From contig NZ_NEJP01000002.1 in assembly GCF_002113125.1 (NCBI RefSeq), positions 186,001 to 250,000 of the forward strand: a stretch of 64,000 nucleotides of DNA. Reading direction: 5' to 3'. Below, piece by piece: positions 1-8,800 of the stretch. Position 1 is the stretch's first letter; every line of letters begins with the position of its first letter. The translations under genes were made by a program, and so were the position numbers. The notes beneath the pieces are model-generated. The model saw only the letters and a list, made by a program, of their open reading frames with translations, did no database searches and was not told the origin of the DNA. The DNA comes from Pseudomonas sp. B20(2017). GTDB taxonomy: Bacteria > Pseudomonadota > Gammaproteobacteria > Pseudomonadales > Pseudomonadaceae.

Positions 1-134
1 GCACCAAAACCGCTGCCGTGACCTATGGCTACATTCACCCGGACGACAACCCTCGGCACTGGGGCGCGGACGTGGTGGTGGATCATCCGCTGGAGCTGCG
101 CAAGGTACTCGACAATGCGCTGTGCAGTTGCTGA
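1..134 (+). CDS. mupP: MupP-like HAD phosphatase, C-terminal end (partial)
   Basis: The window opens inside this gene; the reading frame starts at base 3 and stops with TGA at 132-134. The 43 visible residues contain VTYGYIHPDDNPRHWGADVV and end in DNALCSC, which resembles the C terminus of the pseudomonad HAD-family phosphatases once called phosphoglycolate phosphatase. One of these is the N-acetylmuramate-6-phosphate phosphatase MupP of the cell-wall recycling shortcut. All catalytic HAD motifs lie upstream, outside the window. The next gene is yciK, which from memory also follows mupP in Pseudomonas aeruginosa (PA3172-PA3173), and this supports the call. A generic phosphoglycolate phosphatase (Gph) cannot be excluded from this fragment alone. 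Confidence 0.7.
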   Translation, partial: TKTAAVTYGYIHPDDNPRHWGADVVVDHPLELRKVLDNALCSC

Positions 135-162
135 GTGGTGCTGCAAAGCGACCATTGCTGCA

Positions 163-183
163 TTCCCGCGCAAGACGCGGGAA
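163..183 (+). other. 8-bp stem hairpin between mupP and yciK
   Basis: TTCCCGCG and CGCGGGAA form a perfect 8-bp stem around the 5-nt loop CAAGA. No T-run follows, so it is not a classical intrinsic terminator. It could attenuate or stabilise the transcript between the two co-directional genes. Confidence 0.45.
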
Positions 184-214
184 CGATCAGAAGTTAATGG
201 ATTAGAGGTTTCTT

Positions 215-955
215 ATGTTTGATTACTCCGCTCGCCCCGAATTGCTCAAGGATCGGGTCATTCTGGTCACCGGTGCCGGTCGCGGCATCGGCGCGGCTGC
301 CGCCAAGACCTACGCCGCCCACGGCGCGACCGTGCTGCTGCTGGGCAAGACCGAAGCCAACCTGACCGAAGTCTATGACGAGATCGAAGCGGCCGGGCAT
401 CCGCAGCCGGCCGTGATCCCGTTCAACCTCGAAACCGCCCTGCCCCATCAATACGATGAACTGGCGGCGATGATCGAGACCGAGTTCGGCCACCTCGACG
501 GCCTGCTGCACAACGCTTCAATCATTGGTCCGCGCACGCCGATCGAGCAGTTGTCCGGTGAAAACTTCATGCGCGTCATGCAGGTCAACGTCAACGCGAT
601 GTTCATGCTGACCAGCACCCTGCTGCCGTTGCTCAAACTGTCGCAGGACGCTTCGGTGGTGTTCACTTCCAGCAGCGTCGGGCGCAAGGGCCGTGCCTAC
701 TGGGGCGCCTATGGCGTGTCCAAGTTTGCCACCGAGGGTTTGATGCAAACCCTGGCCGATGAAGTCGACGGCGTGGCGCCGGTACGCGCCAACAGCATCA
801 ACCCGGGCGCCACCCGCACCAGCATGCGCGCCCAGGCTTACCCGGGTGAAAACCCTCTGAACAATCCGACACCGGAGGAGATCATGCCGGTCTATCTGTA
901 CCTGATGGGCCCGGACAGCACCGGTATCAATGGCCAGGCCTTCAACGCCCAGTAA
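215..955 (+). CDS. yciK: YciK-family short-chain dehydrogenase/reductase
   Basis: This 246-residue protein is a classical short-chain dehydrogenase of the YciK type. The cofactor motif TGAGRGIG is at residues 19-26, HNAS sits after the fourth strand, and a Ser-Ser-Ser run precedes the catalytic YGVSK (Tyr166, Lys170). It is predicted to be a soluble NAD(P)-dependent oxidoreductase; the physiological substrate of YciK proteins is not established. The start is supported by AGAGG placed 6 nt before the ATG. It lies 80 bp downstream of mupP on the same strand and is probably cotranscribed with it. Length and motifs are complete. Confidence 0.88.
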   Translation: MFDYSARPELLKDRVILVTGAGRGIGAAAAKTYAAHGATVLLLGKTEANLTEVYDEIEAAGHPQPAVIPFNLETALPHQYDELAAMIETEFGHLDGLLHNASIIGPRTPIEQLSGENFMRVMQVNVNAMFMLTSTLLPLLKLSQDASVVFTSSSVGRKGRAYWGAYGVSKFATEGLMQTLADEVDGVAPVRANSINPGATRTSMRAQAYPGENPLNNPTPEEIMPVYLYLMGPDSTGINGQAFNAQ

Positions 956-1317
956 TGCCATACGTCGCATTTGTTGCCGTGGCGGAATCCCGTCGCGGCA
1001 TGCAATTGCCGCTTTGAGCACGGCAAATCAAGTCAAATAACCATCACCCCTCTTTCCATCAATATCTCAAACTATTGATTCAAAACGGTTTTAATAAAAT
1101 ATGAACCGTATGGCACGACTTTCGCTCTACATTTCCTCAAAGCACGCCGAGTGAAGGCAGTCGGGCAAGGCCTGATTCGATAGCTGACTAATCGTCATCG
1201 GGCAGACTAAACTTGTACCAAATGTCCTACGGGACTGATGGATCAGTATGACGCGCAGCCCATAGCCGCTCTCACCCAGCCTGTAAGACAGACTTACTGC
1301 TTAGGGGCTCACGCCAT
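956..1317. other. 362-bp intergenic region upstream of the diguanylate cyclase gene
   Basis: No convincing gene is present. An imperfect hairpin at 975-1000 (TGCCG...CGGCA arms) follows yciK but has no T-run. The palindrome AAAACGGTTTT is at 1082-1092, 18 bp upstream of the sigma-54-like element at 1111-1126. The roughly 180-nt leader that this element would produce has small hairpins: GTCC-TACG-GGAC, a stable UACG-type tetraloop, near 1224-1235, and a GTAAG-ACAGA-CTTAC dyad at 1283-1297 a few bases before the ribosome-binding site. Confidence 0.5.
1111..1126 (+). promoter_or_regulatory. Sigma-54 (RpoN) type promoter
   Basis: The sequence TGGCACGACTTTCGCT has a perfect -24 half (TGGCACG) and the required GG-N10-GC spacing; the -12 half, TCGCT, differs from TTGCW at one position. 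Transcription would start near 1136 and give a leader of about 180 nt ahead of the diguanylate cyclase. No enhancer-binding site has been identified. Confidence 0.5.
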
Positions 1318-2244
1318 ATGAAATCACCCTCCCAGACCACTGCAATTGACTTCGACAGTGCCAAATTGCAACGCCTGGGCTTTGGTCAGCAGCCGCCTCT
1401 CCTGGCGCGACCTGTCAGCCTGGCGCAATTGCGCCAGCAAATGAGCCTGCAACTGCAAACCAGCCTTGAGCCTCAACGTATCCTCGGTCTGTTTTTCCGC
1501 GAAGTTCAGCGTCTGGTACCGCTGGACGCCTTGACCTATGTGCACAGTGGCAGCGACTTGCGCCTAGAGTTCGGTGCCCGTGGGCACCACTCGGCCAGCT
1601 ACAGCCTCAGCCACGAAGGCGAGCACATGGGTGAGCTGGTATTTCGTCGCAACCAGCGCTTCAGCGAACAGGAGCTGGGGAATCTCGAATCATTGCTGTC
1701 GGCCCTGCTGTACCCGATGCGCAATGCGCTGCTGTACCGCGGAGCCACGCAAAGCGCGCTGCGTGATCCACTGACCGGTGCCGGCAACCGCATTGCCATG
1801 GAGCAGACGCTGCACCGCGAAATCGAGATGTCACGCCGCCACCTGCAACCTTTGTCGTTGCTTATGCTGGATATCGACCATTTCAAACAGGTCAACGACC
1901 TCCATGGTCATAGCGCCGGCGACGACGTGCTCAAGGCTGTGGCTGCATCGATCAAGGGCCAGTTGCGTAACGTAGACATGGTGTTCCGTTATGGCGGGGA
2001 AGAGTTTCTGATCCTGCTGTCCAACACCAGTCGCGATGCGGCTGCGATGGTCGGTGAGCGCCTGCGTCAGGCGGCGCAGGCCCAGGATTACTACGCCAAT
2101 AATCAATTGATCGAGCTGACCGTGAGTCTCGGCTGCTCGACCCTGTTGCCTGGCGAGTCTGCCGACAGTTTGCTGCGACGCGCCGACAGCGCACTGTATG
2201 TGGCCAAACGCGAGGGGCGTAATCGCCTGACCATGGCGGGCTAG
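1318..2244 (+). CDS. Diguanylate cyclase (GGDEF domain), PA3177-like
   Basis: This 308-residue protein makes cyclic di-GMP from two GTP. Residues 1-140 form an N-terminal region without a clear transmembrane segment, perhaps a divergent sensory domain. Residues 145-305 are a GGDEF domain with DPLTGAGNR, LDIDHFKQVND and the active-site signature GGEEF at 226-230. The inhibitory-site motif RxxD (Arg217-Asp220) sits exactly five residues before it, so both catalysis and product feedback are expected. From memory, size and layout match PA3177 of P. aeruginosa. The ATG follows AGGGG about 10 bases upstream. A strong terminator follows, so it is monocistronic, probably driven by the RpoN-like promoter at 1111. 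Confidence 0.9.
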   Translation: MKSPSQTTAIDFDSAKLQRLGFGQQPPLLARPVSLAQLRQQMSLQLQTSLEPQRILGLFFREVQRLVPLDALTYVHSGSDLRLEFGARGHHSASYSLSHEGEHMGELVFRRNQRFSEQELGNLESLLSALLYPMRNALLYRGATQSALRDPLTGAGNRIAMEQTLHREIEMSRRHLQPLSLLMLDIDHFKQVNDLHGHSAGDDVLKAVAASIKGQLRNVDMVFRYGGEEFLILLSNTSRDAAAMVGERLRQAAQAQDYYANNQLIELTVSLGCSTLLPGESADSLLRRADSALYVAKREGRNRLTMAG

Positions 2245-2257
2245 ATATTCGCCGCCA

Positions 2258-2292
2258 ACAAAAAACGGGAGCCAAGGCTCCCGTTTTTTTAT
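2258..2292. terminator. Bidirectional intrinsic terminator
   Basis: The stem ACGGGAGCC-AA-GGCTCCCGT is flanked by an A-run on the left and T7 on the right. It lies between the convergent diguanylate cyclase gene and the gene at 2307-3101 and could serve both. Confidence 0.9.
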
Positions 2293-2306
2293 TGATGTCG
2301 CCGAAA

Positions 2307-3101
2307 CTAGCTCTCGACCAGCGCCCGACGTTCACGCCCGACCATCACCCGCTCCGACAGCTCAAGCTGCATGCAGCGCTCCAGAAACAGGTACATGTAG
2401 TCATAGCTCTTGCAAATGGCCTGACGCAGCTCTGCCTGCAACGCCCTTGTCGGGTTCATCCCGGCCAGGGTGCAGATGATTTCCAGCGCTTCCCAAGGAT
2501 GGGCATCATCGTATTGGGCATGCATCTTCAGCCACTTCATGGCCCGTTTGCGATCTTCTTCAGGGAAGGCGGCGGCATAGACCCCCGTCGAACAGACCTG
2601 CGCCGACCACTCCCCGGTCGCACCCTCGATGGCATAGTTGGTGGCGGCGATGGCCACGATCAGCGAATCCGCCGAACTGGTATGCCAGCACCAATGACTC
2701 AGGGCATGCAGTTCCGGTGGCACTTGCTGTGCCTGAAGGTCTTCGAGACTCACACCATGGGCCCGACTCCAGTGCACCCAGTAATCGGCGTGGTTGAGTT
2801 CCACGCGAATGTTGCGCATCAGCCAGCGCCGCGCCATGTCCTCCCCCGGATGACGGGCAAATTTGGTCTTGGTGAGATTCTGCGCCATGTACAACGCGAA
2901 TTGCTCAACGACGGGCCAGCCCCCGATCAGGTACTGGCGCATGGTTTTGGCGCTGAGTTTGTTATCACGCATGCGCAGATAAAGTTCATGTTCGACAACC
3001 CGGCGTTTGCTCTCGCTGCAATCCTGGATCAACTGTTGCGCCCAGGCGGGATAACTTGCAGCTTCCATGAGTGGTCCGGTTCGGTTGAATGTGTCGATCA
3101 C
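2307..3101 (-). CDS. TenA/haem-oxygenase-fold (iron-containing redox enzyme) family protein
   Basis: This 264-residue, mostly alpha-helical soluble protein resembles the TenA / PqqC / haem-oxygenase-like superfamily; these annotations range from thiaminase-like to iron-dependent oxidases. Histidine- and glutamate-containing helices such as VELNHADYWVHW and HALSHWCWHTSS are typical of that fold, but the exact reaction cannot be assigned. A GTG start at 3101 is chosen because AAGGAG lies 7 nt upstream; the in-frame ATG at 3068 has no such site. It follows the GGDEF-EAL gene by 46 bp on the same strand and is probably cotranscribed with it. Confidence 0.7.
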   Translation of the reverse strand: MIDTFNRTGPLMEAASYPAWAQQLIQDCSESKRRVVEHELYLRMRDNKLSAKTMRQYLIGGWPVVEQFALYMAQNLTKTKFARHPGEDMARRWLMRNIRVELNHADYWVHWSRAHGVSLEDLQAQQVPPELHALSHWCWHTSSADSLIVAIAATNYAIEGATGEWSAQVCSTGVYAAAFPEEDRKRAMKWLKMHAQYDDAHPWEALEIICTLAGMNPTRALQAELRQAICKSYDYMYLFLERCMQLELSERVMVGRERRALVES

Positions 3102-3147
3102 TGTTCGGCTCCTTTTGATTTGTGATTGTGCGGATCGGCAAGAGACT

Positions 3148-5610
3148 TCAACGGAACGTGCCAGGCGCCTTAAATAACAACGGCTGAGGTCTGGCGGGGC
3201 GACTTTGCAAACTGTCACAGGTAAACAACTGCGGGCGTTCAATGACATAACCCTGAGCGTAATCCACACCGATCTCAAGCAATGCCTGCTCGATCTGCGC
3301 TGTTTCGACAAACTCGGCAATTGTCTGCTTACCCATGACATGCCCGATGTGATTGATCACTTCGACCATAGCGCGGTTAATCGGGTCGTCCAGCATATCC
3401 TTTACGAAACTCCCGTCGATCTTCAGGAAGTCTACAGGCAAATGTTTCAAATAAGCGAATGAAGACATTCCGGCGCAAAAGTCATCAAGAGAAAAATAAC
3501 AACCCAAGCCTTTGAGTTCATTAATAAATCGGATTGCACTGCCGAGATTTGCAATGGCACTGGTTTCTGTAATTTCAAAACAAATCATTTCAGGCGGTAT
3601 GGAATAGTTATCAAACTGTTCCCGCAGAAAGTGCAAGAACGCGTCATCTCCGATAGTAATGCCTGAAAGATTAATCGCACACATTGCAAGCGGACGTTCG
3701 CACTGTTCATTAATGCATTGGGCAATAACCTTGAATACGTTTTGCACTACCCAGCGATCCAGCGAGGTCATCAAACCGTAACGTTCCGCCGCGGGAATGA
3801 AACTGTCCGGCAGAATCATCCTGCCGGCCTCGTCATGCAGACGCAGCAGAATCTCTATATGCCCGCGAGTGCCCGCAGGTACAGAACCCAGCGGGGCTAT
3901 TTCCTGGGCGTACAGACAAAACCGGTTTTCCTCCAGGGCCAGGTGCAGACGCTGTACCCAAGCCATCTCGCCAAAACGCAGAGACAGTTCCGAGTCATCG
4001 GCATGGTAGACCTGGACCCGATTGCGTCCTTTCTCCTTGGCCATGTAGCAGGCCATGTCGGCAGCGCGCAGAGAGGCTTCGAGAGTCGTCGGATTTTGGG
4101 TGACATGCACCAGACCTATGCTGACGGTGGTCAGGAATGGCCGCCCTTTCCAGACAAAGTGCAGGTTCTGCACGGTCTGGCGCAGGCTCTCGGCGATCTT
4201 TTCGGCCGCCTCTGGCGCACAGTTTTCCAACAGAATGCCGAATTCGTCGCCCCCCAGCCGCGCCAGCGTATCACCCTCACGCAAGCCCGATTGCAGCAGC
4301 GCACAGATATGCCGCAGCAATTCATCGCCGGCCGCGTGCCCACAGGTGTCGTTGACGAGTTTGAACTGATCGAGATCGAGAAACATCAATGCATGCCGCG
4401 CAGGTTGCCGCGTCAAGTTATGGATGGCCTGTTCGAGGCGATATTCGAACTCGCGACGGTTGGCCAGACCGGTCAACGCATCGTGGGTGGCCTGCCAGGA
4501 CAGATTGGCGATGTATTGCCGCTCCTGAGTCATGTCATGCAACACCAGCACCGCGCCACTGACCTTGCCCGCATTACGGATGGGTGCGCCGACCAGCGTC
4601 ACTGACACGGTACTGCCATCGAGCCTCTGAATCAGCTTCGAATGCTCGCTGCTGCCACTGAGCTGACCGCTGAGAATATGCTCGATCAAGGTCAGCCCCT
4701 CGGTCTGGGCGTTGTCGTCGAGCAGATTGAACAAAGCCGCCAGCGGCAGACCGGAGGCCTGCTCGGCTTTCCAGTGAGTCAGCGCCTCGGCGGCAGGGTT
4801 CATGTAGTCGATGGCCCCGTTTACATCCGTGGTAATCACCCCGTCGCCAATCGAATGCAGGGTAACGTGGGCCCGGTCCTTTTCCAGTTGCAGGGCCTCG
4901 GCGAAAGCATGCCGCTGCTTGAGTAGTTTGCGGGTGCGCAGCAGCGCCAGCACGATCAGGCCCATCGCCGTGGCGAGATTGGTGAACAGCAACAGACGCA
5001 GGATCACCCGCGAGCCTTCGCCCAAGGCATCACTGAAAGCCCGGGCAGCCGGACTCACGCCATCATTGATTGCAAAAATCCGCTCCTTCCAGCGCCGGAT
5101 ATCGGCATCCGTAGCAGCATTGGTGGTGATACGCCGATGCATCTCCTGCGCCACGTCATCGAGTTCCACCAGATACGCGTCACCCAGCGTCCAGCGGTCG
5201 ATGGCGGTTTCCAGATAACTGAAGTGCCGAAAATTCAGATAAAGCCAGATCAGGCTGGAGACATCGTCCGGATGGTTGCCGCCCTTGAGGATGCCCTCGC
5301 GCGCTGCTTGCAGGTCGGGCGGTTGCTTGTCCAATGCCAGACGCAACTGATGACCGCCTTGAGGCACGGCAATCGCCTTCTGATATTTGAGGTAAATCGC
5401 CTCGTCACGACTGTCCGCGTACAGGTTGAGGTAATAGATGGCGTCTTTCTGGCCCTTGGACCACAGACTTTCGCCTGCCACATAACCGCGAACGGCCGAC
5501 AGGACGTAAAGACTCACGCCCCCCAGCAAGGCCTGAAACAACACGACCGCGATGAATGGCCAGACGATACCCAACAACCGAGGCGTTCCGAGAGTCCGCT
5601 TTTGCTTCAT
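3148..5610 (-). CDS. rbdA: RbdA-like membrane PAS-GGDEF-EAL cyclic di-GMP phosphodiesterase
   Basis: The 820-residue protein has a transmembrane helix (about 12-36), a periplasmic sensor region, a second helix (about 200-225), a PAS domain (about 247-365), GGDEF (about 385-540) and EAL (about 553-800). GGDEF is intact, with an RxxD inhibitory site (REGD) five residues before it. The EAL domain keeps EILLR, INLSG, EITET, DDFCAG, LKID, EFVE and the QG near the end, so c-di-GMP hydrolysis is expected. Length, architecture and position (fumC...bolA-rhodanese-ABC exporter-this gene) match P. aeruginosa RbdA (PA0861, 818 aa) from memory. The start ATG at 5610 has AAGGA 7 nt upstream. Residual uncertainty is whether it is the true RbdA orthologue. 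Confidence 0.8.
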   Translation of the reverse strand: MKQKRTLGTPRLLGIVWPFIAVVLFQALLGGVSLYVLSAVRGYVAGESLWSKGQKDAIYYLNLYADSRDEAIYLKYQKAIAVPQGGHQLRLALDKQPPDLQAAREGILKGGNHPDDVSSLIWLYLNFRHFSYLETAIDRWTLGDAYLVELDDVAQEMHRRITTNAATDADIRRWKERIFAINDGVSPAARAFSDALGEGSRVILRLLLFTNLATAMGLIVLALLRTRKLLKQRHAFAEALQLEKDRAHVTLHSIGDGVITTDVNGAIDYMNPAAEALTHWKAEQASGLPLAALFNLLDDNAQTEGLTLIEHILSGQLSGSSEHSKLIQRLDGSTVSVTLVGAPIRNAGKVSGAVLVLHDMTQERQYIANLSWQATHDALTGLANRREFEYRLEQAIHNLTRQPARHALMFLDLDQFKLVNDTCGHAAGDELLRHICALLQSGLREGDTLARLGGDEFGILLENCAPEAAEKIAESLRQTVQNLHFVWKGRPFLTTVSIGLVHVTQNPTTLEASLRAADMACYMAKEKGRNRVQVYHADDSELSLRFGEMAWVQRLHLALEENRFCLYAQEIAPLGSVPAGTRGHIEILLRLHDEAGRMILPDSFIPAAERYGLMTSLDRWVVQNVFKVIAQCINEQCERPLAMCAINLSGITIGDDAFLHFLREQFDNYSIPPEMICFEITETSAIANLGSAIRFINELKGLGCYFSLDDFCAGMSSFAYLKHLPVDFLKIDGSFVKDMLDDPINRAMVEVINHIGHVMGKQTIAEFVETAQIEQALLEIGVDYAQGYVIERPQLFTCDSLQSRPARPQPLLFKAPGTFR

Positions 5611-5820
5611 GGGGTTCCTTGCATGAGCTCTGCCTGATCGCCCTTCTCTTTGTGAGCATCCCCCCAAGACTAGGAGGCGATCCCGGTTCCGGCAAGCGGC
5701 GGATCAGCCTCAGTGCAGCACAAGTGCCGCGCATAGATATGTACCGCCAACACAAGGCTTCGGATCTTTTTACTGCGCACTCCCATTTCCGTAACAGGAA
5801 CCCGTGCGAAGGAGTGCGAC

Positions 5821-8800
5821 GTGACAGAGACTATTACTGATGCAACCGAGACCTCAGCCGTCAGAGAGCTGCGTGCCGGCCAGGCATTGGGGCTCGACAG
5901 CGACCCGGATATAGAGGGTTTCGTACAGCCCACAGCCAAGGACCGGAAACGCTTCAATGCCTTGCGCCGTGCGTCTCCCGGTGCCGCCCCCACCGATACC
6001 CTGGAAACCTACAAGGCAAAACTCATTAATGCGCAAATCACGGCCACCGTAAAAAGCTTCATGTCCGGCAGCCTCCTGCTGATTCGTCGCCTGGGTGCCG
6101 AGGCACTGTTTCCTGCCAGCGCTGAAGAAGTGCGCGCGACACCTTCGGTATTTCTTCAGCAGATTCTGGAATCGGCACCGGCACGGGACTTGGCAGACCG
6201 GCTGCTGAAGGCCCTCAAGTGGTACGGCGCGCTCCCGGGAGAACAAACGCCTGCTTCAGTACGTAACCAATTGCTGAACAAGGCTATCTGCCTTTACCTG
6301 CACGCCCCGTCATCGGTTGAATCTCAGGAACTCGCTGGTTTCAGTTGGCAAGACCCGGTGCATTGGGGCAAAAGCTACCAGACCCTGCGCGATGATTTCG
6401 CCCGGCACCTGCTGCAAACCAAACGAGTCGCCACGACCAATGAGTCGATCATACTGGCACACATCTACCAGACCCGGCTGTCGAAAGACTTCCAGGTCGC
6501 TGATGTCCCGCCCGATCTTCGCTACAAGAGTTCGGTGGTGTGGGTCAATTTCATGCATGGCGTGCTGCTGGCTGACGAACTCGGCCTCGATCGAGCGCAA
6601 CCACTTTCCTTTCAACAGCTAGTCAACTTGCCTTTGGAGCGCAGCGTCAATGCTTCGACCGAGGAGCTTGAAAAAATTACGCGACTGAGATTGAGCCCGG
6701 CGCTCGATTGGGCAGTCTGCATGGGTATCGTTCAGCCACGAGCGGCATCCGATTACAACGAAGAGGACATCAAACGGGCATTGGCGGCACTGGAGAATCA
6801 CAGTGAGAGCCTGAACAAGGCGGTGCAGTCTCTTGAACTTCGGCCACCTGAAAGATTGCACATGGCCGGACAGGTCATGAGTGACTTGTTCAAAGGTTAT
6901 ACGTTCGAGCGAGATGGCCGCACGTTGCTGGATGCAACACCTGTCTACAGCGGATTCAAATCCACACCTGACTTGAAACTCCAGGGCCACGACTTCCTGG
7001 ATATTTATGCAGACGGGCAACTTGATGGTGGAAGAAGGTGGACCGTATCCATGTCCGATGGCAAGACGCGCTCCACTACATCGCTAAGACTTGATGACCA
7101 GAGAAACCTCTGTGCAGAGCGCGAGACGGAAGGGGGGGGTTATGAGCGGGATCATAAAAGTTGGTCGGGCAAGTTTCTGCCGGACATCAATGCTCGATTT
7201 GAAACCGAATTCACGCGCCATCTCGCAACCATCAGACCGGCCTATCAGACCTTGATTCTGAGTCTGTTGAACACCTTGCCACTGACCGAACGTCGAACGT
7301 TTGAAACAGGTGCAATCAACCTGCTCGGTCTCCGTCAGAAAGCCAGAAACGACAACAGGTTCGAACATACCCGGGCGAGAAAGGGGTTTGTCTTACAAGT
7401 TACCAACGGCGACGACATCAATTACTACGAAGTCATTCCAAGTGCCGGGGTCATTCGGCGCCGAACCGGTCTGCGGTTCTCGTACGCCGGGGGCGAACGC
7501 ACCGAGTTCCCTTTGCACGCCTCGATCCCTGGACAAACCTATGACCCTGAAAAGGATCTGGACACCAGTCTGCTGCTCGACTGGTCGGCTCACTTGCACG
7601 GTATATCCCCTAAAGAGCGACGGTCGTTCATAGGGTTTCTCGATTCGAAGGGGAAAATGCCCGCGGCTGCAGCCACCCATGACTCCGACCCTACGCCCTC
7701 CCGGCTTGAAACGCTGGCCGAATTCATTGCCCGCAAATACCTCTACGTTGATGAAGAACATTTGCGTATCCAGGCCCGTGGCGAAACCGTTTTTGATGCC
7801 AACCGGGCAAAAACCGAGCAACGGCTGAACGCCTTCAATGCCATCGTCAAAGGATTCGTACCCTTCTGGGGCAGCATTGAAGATCTCCTGTCAGACGACA
7901 CCACCAAAAGGGTCATGGGTGCAGGCGGTCTCTTGCTGGATCTGGCTTCATTCCTCTTTCCCATCGGGAAATTTATCTCGGGGACGGTACGCCTGATCAG
8001 AGCGGTAAACACTGTTACACGCATCGCCGTCAAAGCGAGTCTGCCTACCTTTACGACGCTGACTCGCAAGCTCCTGACGGCGACGGTGAGCAATCTGAAC
8101 CCGTTGAGCGGCATTCCAACGCTGCTCAAGGCGACAGTCAGCGGTGTTGGCCGAAGGCTGCTCGGGGTGGGGCGTCTGACTATAGGCGGAGTGAAACAGC
8201 TGGCGGGTCATGCAGACGGCTACCGACTGGTCAACAACTTGCCGCAGACCATCGATCCGGGGAGCTGGAAAGCGCTGACACGAGGAGATCAACTGGCATC
8301 CGTCAGAGGTATCGATGATGTGCCGGTACGCCACACGAGTCCGACGAACCTGAAGCGGCTCCACCTCGTCGACCCGGTGACCTCCCTTCCCTACGGTCCG
8401 CGCCTGTTCAACCATCGAAAGCAACTCATACCAGGTCGATCCAGCTTCACCACGCTCCTCCCCGGCAAACTTCATGCGCGCGCTGAAATCCCGGAACAGG
8501 CCAGCCTCCGTGAAATGCTCGAAATCGACGGGCGCACCACCCTGCTGATCGATGACATTCCCTATCGTCTGGACGGCGATCACCTGCGCCGCGCGAACCT
8601 GATCGATGAAAAGTCGATGTTCAAATCCATACCTTGCCGGGCGCGACGAACACCGAGCAGCGATGTATGCAGAACGAGTTATGTCATCCGGACTCCAGCA
8701 CCGACGCCTGCCCCGAACAGTCAGGACACAAGCAAGGGATGGGCGCCATGGTTCGGCGATACCATTTACACACCGGCCATCTCATCGCAGCCATTGCTGA

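Noticed and set aside
1282..1298. TGTAAG-ACAGA-CTTACT as a GacA upstream activating sequence
   Set aside because: The GacA motif for rsm sRNAs is TGTAAG-N6-CTTACA; here the spacer is 5, the last base differs, and the site is about 20 bp before the diguanylate cyclase start codon with no sRNA behind it. Kept only as a hairpin-forming dyad in the leader.
1136..1317. Cyclic di-GMP (GEMM) riboswitch in the diguanylate cyclase leader
   Set aside because: The leader has hairpins, but none of the conserved GEMM bases or tetraloop-receptor blocks can be recognised.
5611..5820. Immunity gene or small antitoxin ahead of the deaminase-like toxin
   Set aside because: The 210-bp region between the rbdA-like gene and the toxin gene has only short open frames without ribosome-binding sites or recognisable domains; it looks like a divergent promoter region.
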